The notes under the pieces were generated by a model. The model saw only the letters and a list, made by a program, of their open reading frames with translations, was not told the origin of the DNA and did no database searches. A program made the position numbers and the translations under genes. A stretch of 64,000 nucleotides of DNA from Liquidambar formosana (Eukaryota; Streptophyta; Magnoliopsida; Saxifragales; Altingiaceae): contig CM077826.1 of the NCBI GenBank assembly GCA_039720395.1, forward strand, positions 34,494,687 through 34,558,686, in the 5' to 3' direction. Below, in pieces: positions 33,371 through 44,742 of this stretch. Position 1 is the first letter of the stretch, and every line of letters starts with the position of its first letter.

Positions 33371-34740
33371 TCTACACAACGCCTTTTGGAATAGAAAGAA
33401 GCATGTTATTAGTTTTCCTTATGAATCAAATTTTAAAGAATCACAAATCCCAACAAAATCACGATCTATACAAATGAATCGAACATTATTAGAATATTGC
33501 CAAAAAGAAATTCAAGAATTATTAGATAAAAGCTAATTAGGAAAAGTAAGTCTCCATGGAGCTGCTCAGCATTTTATGTTAATAAGCCAACTGAAATAGA
33601 AAGAGGAACTCCTAGACTAGTTATTAATTATAAACCATTAAATAAAATAAAGTACTCAAATGGATAAGATACCCAATTCCTAATAAACAAGATTTACTTA
33701 ATAGATTATATAGTGCCAAAATATTTTCTAAATTTAATATGAAGTCAGGATTTTAGCAAATACAACTCAAAGAGGAAGATAGGTACAAAGCAGCTTTTAA
33801 TGTTCCCTTCGGTCAATACGAATGGAATGTTATGTCATTTGGATTAAAAAATGCCCCATCAGAATTCCAAACTATTATGAATGAAATTTTTAATCCATAC
33901 ACAAAATGGTTAATAGTTTATTTTGATGATGTTTTAATATATTCTCCAATGATAGAAAAACATTGGAAACATTTACACACATTCTTTAAAGTAATCAAAC
34001 ATAATGGTTTAGTACTGTCAGAATCTAAAATAAGACTATTTCAACCACAAATTAGATTTCTTGGACATTATATTCATCATGGCATAATTACTCCAATAAA
34101 ACGAAGTCTAGAATTTTCTAGCAAATTTCCAAATTAAATTAAGGATAAAACACAATTGCAGAGATTTCTAGGAAGCTTAAACTATGTAGGAAGGTTTTAT
34201 AAAGATTTGCATAAAATATGCAAACCTCTACATGATAGATTAAAAAAAAATCCTCCAGCATGGTCATCTCAACATACACACATTGTTAGACTAATTAAAT
34301 CAAGAATAACACATCTACCATTATTACACATTGCCAATCCACAAGCCTTTAAAATTGTAGAAACAGACGCTTCAGATATAGGATATGGTGGTATTCTGAA
34401 ACAAAAAGCTGATCAAGAACAATTAGTACATTTTACATCTGGAATTTGGAATTCCTCCCAGAACAATTATAGTACTATTAAAAAGGAAATTTTAAGTGTT
34501 GTTTTATGCATTTCAAAATTCCAATCTGACCTTTTAAATCAAAATTTATTAAGAGTTGATTATAAGAGTGGCAAGATAGTTTTAGAAAAAAATGTCAAAA
34601 ATATTGCTTTAAAACAAATTTTTGCCCGATGGCAAGCCATTTTAAGTGTTTTCGATTTTGAAATAGAACTTATCAAAGGAGAAAACAATAGCTTACCTGA
34701 TTTCCTATCTCGGGAATTCTTACAGGGTTCTCATGGGTGA
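33371..34740 (+). pseudogene. Pararetrovirus reverse transcriptase-RNase H remnant
   Basis: RT blocks are LVINYKPLN (near 33618-33645), SFGLKNAPSEFQ (33835-33870) and the catalytic YFDDVLIYSP (near 33919-33948). RNase H blocks are ETDASDIGYGG (near 34360-34392), the Glu block IKKEILSVV and the C-terminal NSLPDFLSREF. In-frame stops at 34135-34137 and several in the first part, plus frame changes around 33370-33830, disable it. The reading ends with TGA at 34738-34740. Confidence 0.85.
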
Positions 34741-36066
34741 TAAACCCAAACCAACCAGTAAAGCAAACTATGCTATAAAAAAGAAGGAATCTCCTTCTTC
34801 CAAGACACCTTCGATTTAATCTATTCCACCTACACAACAAGGTTTTTGGCCAACAGGCACTCGGCCTCTATTATTCCTTTCAGGGAAACAATCACATCTT
34901 CCACATTTGTTCCCTACTACTCCAAACTCATTTGCTCCATTGGATTTCCCAAACTTCCAAGTTCTTCCAACCTTTCAAAATGACAAACATTTGCCAAAAT
35001 AGTGGCCAGTCCTTCTTATTCAACGTCCTCTCCAGTTGTATAGAACCCATCACAATTCTCAGATCCTTCAGTTCTTCCAGGAAATGTAGTTCCTTCTCAA
35101 CATATTTATAACCATAACCTTTTGCCCATAATAGCCATAGAACCCGAATTTAGAGCAGCAACTGCCTACCAAGTATCTCAACAAGTATTTCTTCCTAAAC
35201 GACATTGGCTTTCCCTTCTAGGCGATAAGTCTCAAACTTATTATGAATTTATTCTTGTTGATACAGATTCCGCCTTAATTGCCCATATTCTAGACAAAGA
35301 AAATGCAGCACATTCTAAATATAGGATCTTTAAGGTCCTATCATATTCTGATTGGAACCAAGCTCTCCATACTCCCAAAAAATTCTCACAAGAACATTAC
35401 CCTCTAGCCTATACCTACTTTGATTATATTGATTCTTGGTATAGAACATTTTCCTTCCAAAACTCCAATAGAAATCATTCATGGTTCTTTCATTTTTGCC
35501 AAACCACAGTTCTTAAATTCTCAGCCTGGTTTAACCAATGGTTTTTCTGGTTTGGTCCAGATAACCGATTACTTCCTCCTCCTATTCTAGAAGGATTCGA
35601 ATATTTCTTCAATTATTCATCATTCCCAGAACAAGAACATAATCCTCCTCTTCTTATTTTCCTTGCCTCATTTCGGCTCTCATGGATCTCTAAATGGGAC
35701 TATGTTATTTTACCCATTGGATCTCATCCTTCTACTCCTTATTTAAGTCGACAATTTTCCTTTAAATGGTGGGATCGTGCCAATGCTCAAAAAGCATATG
35801 TCCCGAATATTATTGTTTTCTTTTAGAAAAATCCCAAGTATTGCAAAAGACCAATCCAAGATAATTCTACAAGTGAATTTCTAGCAGTTAAATCCAAATA
35901 GCAATCCAAAATAGCATCATCCAAATCCAAGTCAGAGTACAAAAGGTATTTGCTTGAAGCTCTATCACAAGTAGATTCAGATGAAGAACACTCGGATGAA
36001 GCTTTCTCATCCCATCTTTTCAACCATAATGAGGGCGATTGTTATGGAATTGAATTTTTCTCATAG
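34733..36066 (+). pseudogene. Pararetrovirus second ORF, function unknown
   Basis: Its ATG (34733) overlaps the stop of the preceding frame in ATGGGTGA, the kind of overlap used for termination-reinitiation. The frame is broken by a stop at 34817-34819, by others near 35000-35090 and by a stop at 35824. The readable middle, 35122-35826, is rich in Trp, Phe and Tyr and has no motif I can name. The tail to about 36066 is Ser/Asp/Glu-rich. Florendoviruses have an ORF of unknown function at this place. Confidence 0.6.
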
Positions 36067-36471
36067 ATGTAACCCATCTGCCATTTTAAGTTTAATTGGT
36101 ATAGGAACAGTTTAAGCCAAGCCTAGTCCTGGCTCCCAGCTCCACCGATATATCAATCCGATGAATAATTCATTGGATTCCATTATTACGCGTGAATCAA
36201 CAGTTCCAGACATCATTATTCCAAAACCAGCTTTTGGCACTAAAGGACAAGAGCAGTTAAAAAAAAAAAAAAAAAAGGAAGAAAAAAGAGTACTAGAGTA
36301 CTTCAGTACTTACTATTCTCTGTTCACATCACGCTTACTTTTGTCGACCACATTTCTATTTTCCAACTCAACCAGTTCCAACAACAACAAGATGACAAAC
36401 GCAATTTAGGGATTTATTTGGAATTTGCTAAGGGTTTTACGGATTTGTTTGCAGTCCACCAATTCTTAGGT

Positions 36472-36479
36472 TATAAATA
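36472..36479 (+). promoter_or_regulatory. Possible pararetrovirus TATA box
   Basis: TATAAATA downstream of the second ORF, in the intergenic region where pararetroviruses have their genomic promoter. The C/T-rich ACCTCTCTCTAAAAACCTC sequence follows. Function is inferred from position only. Confidence 0.4.
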
Positions 36480-36630
36480 AGAACCAAAGTAGTTGGTTCA
36501 GGCATCCTGTAATTATACCCAGCTACCTCTCTCTAAAAACCTCTAGTTCTGAACTTTCTTCTTCTCTAAGTATTTCGTTCTTTATTTTTAGTATTGTAAT
36601 TTTCAGATTTTGTAATCTAATTTAGTATTT

Positions 36631-36652
36631 GTATATATATATATATATATAT
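36631..36652. repeat. TA microsatellite at the right border of the pararetrovirus
   Basis: GTATATATATATATATATAT run. With 28383-28526 it brackets the viral sequence. Confidence 0.85.
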
Positions 36653-37391
36653 GTAGAATATTTTTAAATTTTTTATTTTTTTAGGTGCATTGTTGGCAAT
36701 GAGGTTTGGGTGGGTGAAAGGTGGTGGAATTAAAAGTTAGGAGAGAGGGAGAAGGGGTAAGAAATTGGGAGTGGGTGATCATGATTTTTTTTTTTTGGGT
36801 GCATTGCTTGCAATAGAGGTTTGGGTCGCGTGGTGGGAGTAAGGGATGTGGTGAAACTAAGAGTTTTGGGTTTGGTGGGGGGAGGGAGGTGTATAATCGG
36901 CGAGCTTTGCCGGAGAAGACAACCAGCAACACCGCTTTTTTTTTTTTTTTTTTTTTTTTGGGAGGGGTTAAAGTAGGCATACTAGGGATAAATAAGGTCA
37001 CATGCATGCCATGTGCCTCCTCACCGTTTGGTCAACTAACAGTTGCTAACGGTGGGCCCCCAATTGCAACAAAATTAAAAGTTTGGGTACTCAATTGATG
37101 GCACTTAAACTTGAGGGTATCAAACTAAAATGCACCCTAAACTTGGGGATATTTTTCTGCATTTTAACCAAAATAATATTTGCATAACTACCATTTAGTT
37201 ATACGGCTCATTTAAGGAGAGTTTTCAATTTTCATTATAGTAAAACATTCACAAATTATGTATTCAAAACATGAAAAATGTTTTGAAAAAATTGATATAA
37301 TAACAAAGTATATCATAATTCCAAAAATTCATATGTAGCCAACTAACCATTTTATTAGAAAAATTCTTTCTCAAAAAAATTTATATGTAAC

Positions 37392-38934
37392 TGTCACACC
37401 CCATTTTTGCACCACCTTACTAGGGTTCATCATTTCATGCATGTTTTTGTTTTGTTTTTTAGTCTAGTCATTTGCATTAGTTTTTTAGGGTTACAAGGAC
37501 AATGGATATGAATTTTGGTTCAATTCGGAGTTGATTTTGAGGGATAATAAGAGCTTTTGTGATTTGAGGGGCATAACCGTCTTTTATGTCACAAACTTTT
37601 CATTTGACCTTGAAATGATCTTCAAATTGTCAATTGGAGTTCATATTGATGCATATGAAGTATTTCTAGGTTCAATTTGATGAATCAATGGCTTAGGATT
37701 AAAATGGCTCGATATAATTCAAGTTAGTTAATTGATTTCTTTGGGTTAGCTCAAATTAACTCACAATTGCTAACCAAATCTTTTCAAATTGACTTTCATT
37801 ATTCATTATTTTATCCCTAAAAGTGTTTTGGAAAGTTTAATTTTACTATGGAAAACATTTGGTTTGATCCTATGTACATACCTATGCTTTACAATGGTGG
37901 TGCATAGCAGTTAACCACATTTGTCAAACCTAACCATGCACCTATGGTTAGTGGTTTTCACCCTAAAATGTTTAAAAATGCATTTCTCATCTAAACATGG
38001 TCGTTTTGGCTTTTATTTCATTAAAATCGGAGTTAATTTGACCACCAAAACACTCCTAAAAGGGAAGGAAGTCCAAAAAAAAGTCAAAAACTGAAGTGGG
38101 TTCGGGTAACCTCCTAGCCCTGGGGGGTTAGCCGCCCAAGCCCTGGGGGGCTAGCCGCCTAGCCTCAGGGGGTCACCTGAGACACTTTCTTATTTTTTCT
38201 CTACTTTGTTGCTGAAACAGACTCTTACCTATTTTGATGTACTTGGGCTCTTTTAGACGTGTTTCCTTCTAGTTTTTGGTAACTTTTGAGTTACTTGAGC
38301 ACTAAGGGAGTCTCTAATAACCCTTGGATTAATTTTTAGGGTTTTAATCCCAGCCATTGGTTTATCCTCATGAAACTCTATAAATACCCCCTCTGCTTCA
38401 GCACAGGGGGGAGGCAATTGGAGGTACTTAGAGGCACCTAGAGGCTACTTTATGCACTAAACTTGAGTGTTTGAGAGAGAATAAGAAAGGGAGAGTTGAA
38501 GGAGAGCTAGAGTTCCTACTGTAACCTTGAAGAAAGCTTGATTCAAGTCATCCATAAGTCAAGAGGATGATCTCTACAGCAGCAAGGAAGCCTCTCTTAA
38601 GGTAACTTTCTGTTTTATTAATGCTTATACTAGGGTTTCTTATAGAATAAGCCTATGAAATGCTAAAGTTGGATTTTTTATCATGTATGTAAGCTTTAGT
38701 TAGTTAATATACATGGAATAAACATTTTTTTATCATGATTATAGCATGCTTTAGGGCTGTTCTATATGTTTTTAAGCATAATTGTGAGTTTAGGGTTTCC
38801 ATTGTCCTTGTTTTAGGATAGTTTCATATAGCATGGTAGTTTAGGCTTTTTTGTTATTTTTTCTTCATAGTTGCTGTATATGTATAATGTATAGAATAAC
38901 TATGACATTTATTGCATACATGTTTGTTGGCCTA
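37392..38934 (+). mobile_element. LTR-like sequence E, left part
   Basis: It begins TGTCACACCCCATTTTTGC, a common plant LTR start. At 38105-38180 it has boxes built of CTAGCC and GGGGGG that can pair with each other, then a TATA box TATAAATA at 38379-38386 and a GA-rich leader at 38470-38520. It is cut at 38934 by the Sirevirus and continues at 51400. No ORF and no defined end, so the class is unproven. Confidence 0.55.
38105..38180. repeat. Box array CTAGCC..CCCTGGGGGG in LTR-like sequence E
   Basis: Three near repeats of AGCCCTGGGGGGCTAGCCGCC spaced about 20-30 bp, with mutual inverted complementarity (GGCTAGCC palindrome). They lie about 200 bp upstream of the TATA box at 38379. Confidence 0.7.
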
Positions 38935-40235
38935 AATGGTTTTATCTCCGAGGTTTTGATGATAACAATACATAATAAGATGTTTAAGGACTAATGAGCA
39001 GTTAAGTGATGAAACTAGACAGGTATCAAAGCCATTCGATGTTTCAAGAATCAAGGATCGAGTTGCAAAGGCAAACAAAGACCAAGATCATATGATTTCA
39101 GAGCAAAAGGATCCACTTATCATTCAAGATCATTCAAAGATCAATCAACCTATAAGAGAGACTTATAGAAAATCTTTGTAAGATTGATTTCAAAAATGAC
39201 TCACACTAGGTTTAAAGGGCTTAAAACTATGCATCTTTGATAAAGAAAAAAGCCTAACTTGACTCTTCTTGGACCTAGACTTAACGTCATTTTACTGTCT
39301 GAAAACTAGAATTTTCAGACGGCTGAAACATAGTTTCAGCTGGCTGAAAGTTATGTTTCAGCAGGCTGAACCTTATCAGCAGGCTGAAAATTGTCCTCCT
39401 AAAAATCACTCTCTCTGTATTTTTCAGACGGCTCATTGAGCCGGCTGAAAGATCAGTTTAAGCCGACTGAAAGAATGATCAGACGGCTGAAGAACAGGCT
39501 TGTTCATATACCAAATGTTACCTTCTCTGGATTTCTCAGCAGCCTTGTCTAGACGGCTGAAGGAGAAGTTTCAGACGGCTGAAACCCTCAGGTAGAAGTA
39601 TAACGGCTAGTTTTTTAATGGACATTTGAAGCATTAATTGCCCACCAAACTTCTTTTCCCTGCATTTATTGTTCCATAACGGCTATTTTGGACCCCTTGA
39701 GTATAAATACAAGGCTTAAGCTCATTTATGAGCATTCATTGAGCTACAAACAAGAAAATCAATTACAAGCCCTAATTCCTCTTGTGAGTATTCATTGAAA
39801 TCAATCAATAGCTGAAGTGTGCTTTCAATTCTTATGTATTTACTCTTTGAGAGAGCTTTCTTTGAGCACAAAATCATCTCCAAATACTTTGTATAAAAAA
39901 GGTTGTGTATACCCTCACTTGTAAGCACTTGAGAAGAGTGCATTTGGCTAAGTGTTGGTGAAGAACACTCAAGTTGTAAAGGTTTGCTGCTCCACCTTGA
40001 AGGAGAGTGATAGTGGATTGGTGAATCCTCAAGCGAGCTCTTGAGGCAAGGACGTAGGCGGGAGGCCGAACCTCGTTAATATCGTTTGCATTCTCTTCCC
40101 CTTAATCTCTTCATTATTGCATTGTCTTATATTTAATCTTGCTTGCAATAATTTGATTTTAAGCTTGCTATTATTTTTTAATTTGGCCAATAACCCTATC
40201 CACCCCCCCTCTAGGGTTATTCTCTTGGGACAACA
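38935..40235 (+). repeat. 5' LTR of the Sirevirus
   Basis: U3 carries the box array at 39296-39592. The TATA box TATAAATA is at 39702-39709. A poly-C tract (CACCCCCCCTCTAGGG, about 40201-40216) precedes the end. The LTR closes GGGACAACA at 40235. Confidence 0.93.
39296..39592. repeat. Repeated-motif boxes, CAGACGGCTGAAA / CAGCCGGCTGAAA type
   Basis: About ten self-complementary or near-palindromic boxes (AGACGGCTGAAA, TCAGCTGGCTGAAA, GAGCCGGCTGAAAG and variants) lie upstream of the TATA box. The CGG-CCG symmetry is the published signature of Sirevirus repeated-motif boxes. The sister array is at 50484-50768. Confidence 0.9.
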
Positions 40236-40237
40236 AT

Positions 40238-40249
40238 TGGTATCAGAGC
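40238..40249 (+). promoter_or_regulatory. Primer-binding site, initiator tRNA-Met
   Basis: TGGTATCAGAGC two bases after the 5' LTR end. This is complementary to the 3' end of plant initiator tRNA-Met and is the usual primer site of copia elements. Confidence 0.95.
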
Positions 40250-40291
40250 CCAACCTCTAACATTTGACATATTTGTCTTGCGAGGAACGAT

Positions 40292-41508
40292 ATGGCCAAC
40301 TATAGTGGTAACGGATTCTCCGAAGGACAATCGTCCAATAGACCACCACTTTTCAATGGAGATGCATCTCTTTACAATTTTTGGAAAATTAGAATACAAA
40401 TCTTTATTCAATCCACTAGCTATGAGCTGCGGAACATCACTTCTAAGGGTCCTTTGATCCCTACTAAAGTGGTAGATGGAGTTACACTTCCTAAAGTACC
40501 ACAAGAATACACTACAGTTGATCATAAGTCCCTTGAACTTAATTCCAAAGCCATTGGGCTGTTATATTGTGCTCTAACTAATGATGAGTTTAGCAAAATC
40601 TCTAGGTGCACTAGTGCCAAAGAGATATGGGACACATTGGAGGTTACCTATGAAGGAACATCTCAAGTAAAAGAAGCTAAAATTAACATGCTTGTTTGTG
40701 AATATGAAATGTTCAAAATGAAAAAGGATGAATCTATTAGAGATATGTTTGCTAGATTTAATGCTATTATTAATCCTTTGAGTTCTCTTGGAAAGACTTA
40801 CACTAACTCCGAATTGGTGAGAAAAATTCTTAGGAGCTTGCCTAAGCAATGGGATGTCCTCACCACTACTCTACTTCAATCAAAGGAGCTATCATCAATG
40901 ACCTTGAGTGATCTTGATGGCAACTTAGTCACACAAGAACTCGCATTCAAAGCTCGTGAAATTGATGAAGGAAAGACTTCTAAGAGCATGGCTCTCAAAG
41001 CCTCACAAGATGAAGAAGAACCACCAAGTGAAGAATGTGAAAATGAGGAAGATGAAGACATTGCTTTCATATCTCACAAACTCAAAAGGTTCTTTTCTAG
41101 AAGAAATCAAGGAAGGAGATTCAACAAGGGTGACTCCTCCAAAAGGATTCCAAATAGAGGAGAGACTTCAAATAGAGAACCACAAGTGTGTTTTGAATGT
41201 AAGAAGCCCGGGCATATCAAGATAAATTGCCCTCAACTCAACAACAACTACAACAAGACAAGTCACAACAACAACAACTTCAAAGACAATAGAAAATTCA
41301 AGAAGAAGGCTTTCACCGTCACTTGGGATGATGAAGCAAATAGTGATGAAAAAGATGAGGAGGCGTTTTGTGATCAAGAGGTTGCAAACTTTTGTCTCAT
41401 GGCAAAAGAAGCTGAGGTAATCGAACCTAACTCTATTGATTATCCTATAGAAGAACCTCCTACTTATGAAGAGCTACAAGATGCTCTTGAAGATACTTTC
41501 TTGAATTA
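40292..41508 (+). CDS. gag: Sirevirus Gag (405 residues, truncated by stop)
   Basis: Structural protein that packages element RNA. The N-terminus NRPPLFNGDASLYNFWKIR and the block EIWDTLEVTYEGTSQVKEAK are typical copia/SIRE gag (UBN2-like domain, about residues 20-240). An acidic stretch lies around 244-260. A complete zinc knuckle CFECKKPGHIKINC lies near residues 302-315. An early stop at 41506-41508 ends it; the relative's frame continues in a different phase at 41536, so a frameshift separates the two parts. The ATG is 43 bases after the primer site. The protein could still fold as a Gag core. Confidence 0.9.
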
Positions 41509-41535
41509 AAAAGATTTTCTCACAAAAACAATGAT

Positions 41536-42021
41536 TTGAAAAAGAATATCTCATCTCTTCAAGAAGAACTAAATGCTTTGAAAAATGAAAACTTAGAGTT
41601 AAAAAGTAAGATAAGCTCACCTCCTACCATCTCTCAATCTAGTCTTGAAAGTGAAAATATTTCATTAAAAGAAAAGATTGAAGACTTGACTAATACCTTG
41701 GCTAAGTTTACCAATGGAAGGGATAACTTGGATAAGATATTAACTAGTCAAAGATGGTGCTTTGACAAGGCCGGTATTGGATATCAAGAACATGTTAAAC
41801 AAAAATCCTATATTAACTTCTTTCCTAAGCTAACGGTCTCTAGCACACCTAAAGTCTCATGTACTTATTGTAAGAAGGAAGGGCATAACATTTACACATG
41901 CAACATGAGAAAAAGACCGAAAGGTTCCACCAAGAAGGTGTGGGTGGTTAAGGGAACCACACCTCCTATGGCTAACCCCTATGGACCCAAGAAAGTATGG
42001 GTACCAAAGAGAGTTACTTGA
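41536..42021 (+). pseudogene. Sirevirus Gag C-terminal extension, out of frame
   Basis: 161-residue frame with a coiled-coil-like Leu/Lys/Glu-rich start (about residues 1-60), then a second zinc knuckle CTYCKKEGHNIYTC. Homologous sequence follows the gag zinc knuckle in the deleted copy at 7331-8240. It is shifted relative to gag and ends in TGA at 42019, before the protease. Two zinc knuckles with an intervening coil are unlike short copia gags but fit the long gag of Sireviruses. Confidence 0.8.
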
Positions 42022-42022
42022 A

Positions 42023-42280
42023 CTTGTGTAGGTATGCTTGAAGTCATCAAGCAATGAGAAATGGTTTCTTGATAGTGGTTGCTCAAGGCACATGACGAGA
42101 GATAGATCAAAGTTCGTCTCTTTGAAGCCCAAGGACGGAGGCTACGTGACATTTGGAGACAATGCCAAGGGTAAGATAATTGGCATTGGAAAGGTTGGTA
42201 AGAATTCCTCACTTTGTGTTGACAATGTCTTATTAGTTGATGGTTTAAAGCATAATCTCCTTAGCATTAGTCAATTATGT
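42023..42280 (+). pseudogene. Sirevirus protease and start of GAG-pre-integrase
   Basis: Holds the aspartic protease active site WFLDSGCSRHMT with intact DSG, followed by a GKIIGIGKVG block and the GAG-pre-integrase start LLSISQLC. The frame runs into the solo LTR at 42281 and is cut. The rest resumes at 44738. Confidence 0.85.
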
Positions 42281-44737
42281 TGTAACGACCGGAAATTGGG
42301 ACCGTTATTTAAGTAGTAAGAAAACCACTTTACAAGCCAAATTTAGTGGATGTTTAATAAAAATAATTCTTTTGAAAATATTTTTAGAAAATCCGGCATG
42401 GTACTGTCTGTAAATAGGACATACCAAGTTATCGACTAGTCATAAAACCTGTAGAAAACACATTTATAAGCTTTTCTAGCCATCCACACAATATTTCAAA
42501 AATAAAGAAATCTACGACTATATCGTAGCCACGTGGGTCTCATTTAGATATACATTCCACTACTCAATTAATTATTACAGGCCATGAAATTAAAATTAAT
42601 ACATGCCTAGGCTCAAAGCCTATCTCCAATATTCTTGCATGAATGCAAGCATGCCGACGTGCTCCCAAAACCCAGGTCAACTTAGTTTTGAAAATATGAC
42701 CTGCAAGAAAACTGTGGGGGTATGAGCTACACGCTCAGTAGGAAAACATTTCTCAAAATAACCCCAAGGTTTTAAAAACCATAGTTTATATACTTTTCAA
42801 GAACCCTGCAAAACCATTGATTAGTTTGCACTATAATTTTCAGTAAATAAAACTGATAAATGTATAATGAAATAAACTGCGGAAGTTTAAATAATTTGAT
42901 ACCAATACCCCTTTTTATTTTTAAAAAAGGTAAGAAATAACTCAAGTTATTTATAATTCATTATCATTCTTTTCAAATTCTAAATCACGCCTTATAAGCC
43001 AATAATCATCAATCGCCACATCCGGCAATCCATAACATCAGTCTTTCAAACTGATAAATCCTCCCCAAGTCATGCGGGGCCCTCGCGCGCGGAAATAAGA
43101 AGAAACACTATGGATCCCTACCTGGGTCCAGAAAGTAACCTCAAGAGGAAACACGGCAAGACATCCCTACCTGGGACCGCAGTAACCTCTATTCGGGCAC
43201 GTAGCCCAGGACTAAAGGATAGGAAGACACGGCAAGACGTCCCGTTCCTTTGGGACCGTAGTAATCCTGTCGCCAGTAGCCCTCATCACCATATCATCAT
43301 CACTTTTCTTTTCATTTATTAATTCCATAATTCTCATATAATCCAGAAAATTATATATATTTTCCAAAAACCACATAATAGGTTTGTTCTAAAAAAAACC
43401 ATATGAAATAACTCCATAATTTCCATATAAACCGGAAAGTTTTATATATTTAAAGTTTCCGAGAAAACCATATAATACGTGGGTTTATAAAAGTCACAAT
43501 AAATAACCCCCATAAATCATTTCTAGAGGAATGATTTCAAAAACAACATTTTTATAACAAAATGATGTGAATCAAACCCTAGGTTTCCCACAATTTGTAA
43601 AACCTAGAAAATATATATCCCATGCATGATATATATATATGCAAAAACTACTAAATACATGCAAATCTACATGATTTGTACCCAAACCCCCATGCAACAA
43701 GGGTTTAAAATGAGAAAATGTCCCCTACCTCATAGATGAGTGATGAAAATGCAAAACTACCGCCATAGACTTGTAGATCGGGCCAAATAATGCAAGATCC
43801 ACGCTTGCCGGCGTTGGATCGGAACTCCGGTGCTCCGGCGAGTCACCGCCGACCTCCCACGGCACTCTCTCTCTCTCCTCCTCTTTCTCTCCCTCTCTCC
43901 TAAGTTGGGAGACATGAAAATGGGGTTTAAGGTCGAGTGAAAGGGGTTTTAAAACATATGGGGAGGGGCACATGCGTCATTTAACCCTTTATAAAATCTG
44001 CAGATCGCAACTTTCAGACGTCTGAAACTAAACCTCAGAAATCATCGTTCTCTGGAATTTTCAGACGTCTGAATGTAACTTTCAGACGTCTGAAATGTCA
44101 CTTTCAGACGTCTGAAATGTGTTTCAGACGTCTGAAACACACAGACAGCTGAAAATGGTCAGTCAGTCAGGTTAAACCTCATCAGCACAGACATCAGCCT
44201 TATTTCATTAAAAACATTTAAGTAAATTCCTTTTACTTTAAGTTATTTAATGAAAATAAGCAAATAACCCCCCATTTGAATCCAAATAAAATATCAAAAA
44301 AATCAAATACCCAATATATCAAAATCTCATTTCCAAGTTTTAGTACAAAATCCGTCGCCCGACAGATTTTCCTAAAACAAACATGCGTGGAACCCAATCC
44401 AAACATGCTAATAAAATCCCATAAAATCACCAATGTCTTATAATATTATAAACTCCCATTACCGCCAAAAATTATCTTTTAAAACGAAAATTTATAAAAA
44501 TTCACTTTTCTCCCACACTTAGCCAAATTTCTGCAACTTAAACTCGAAGCTGCAAATAAGGCCAAACACACACTCAAGACACTTGATGCATAAAAATGAG
44601 CATTAAATCACAAATAACATTGTATTATCATACACATAGATTACCCATACATGGGGTTATCCAATAAATCAAGGGATTAACTATGCTAATCATACATTAA
44701 GCTGTAATAATCCCTATTAGGAAAACGGGTCCTCACA
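42281..44737 (-). mobile_element. Solo LTR, family A, 2457 bp, inserted in Sirevirus pol
   Basis: The ends are TGTAACGACCGG and GGTCCTCACA, flanked by TATGT at 42276-42280 and 44738-44742. Removing it and one TATGT restores a continuous GAG-pre-integrase frame, so the insertion site is exact. Boxes lie at 44012-44155. On the minus strand these are followed by a TATA-like site (CTTTATA plus, 43987-43993) and a GA-rich leader at 43860-43900, so the LTR reads on minus, opposite to its host. No internal domain remains. The lineage is unknown, probably Ty3/gypsy from length and ends. Confidence 0.92.
44012..44155. repeat. Palindromic box array, TTTCAGACGTCTGAAA (family A)
   Basis: Five boxes, four of them with the perfect 14-16-bp palindrome around GACGTC, immediately upstream (minus) of the TATA-like site. 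They are less diverged than those in the copy at 30513-30672. Confidence 0.92.
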
Positions 44738-44742
44738 TATGT

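Larger units (their letters stand above)
28527..36630 (+). mobile_element. Endogenous pararetrovirus (Caulimoviridae, florendovirus-like), broken
   Basis: Plus-strand remains in viral order: coat-protein-like region, CCHC zinc finger, aspartic protease, reverse transcriptase with YFDD, RNase H, then a second ORF overlapping the first by eight bases. Integrase and LTRs are absent, which separates it from gypsy elements. Two-ORF layout and insertion in TA repeats fit florendoviruses; the genus remains uncertain. Many stops and frameshifts, a missing 5' part (no movement protein seen) and an LTR insertion at 29641-31246 make it inactive. A 45-bp piece of its left end is repeated in reverse at 28531-28575. 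Confidence 0.8.
26528..37169. mobile_element. Remains of a Mutator-like element, split by later insertions
   Basis: The left end opens GGTAAATTACAG at 26528; the right end, read on minus from 37169, opens GGTTAAAATGCAG. Both continue with matching sequence (CCAAGTTT, TAGTTTGATACCC, TCAATT.AGTAC), giving imperfect terminal inverted repeats of about 80-100 bp. The flanks share AAATAATA, a possible 8-9-bp duplication. Only about 2 kb is original element DNA (26528-27390 and 36654-37169); the rest is the MITE and the pararetrovirus. No transposase was seen. The superfamily call rests on the terminal sequence alone. Confidence 0.5.

Noticed and set aside
36681..37007. 108-residue Pro/Lys-rich minus ORF
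   Set aside because: Product of poly-A/T and G-rich low-complexity DNA in the Mutator-like remnant.
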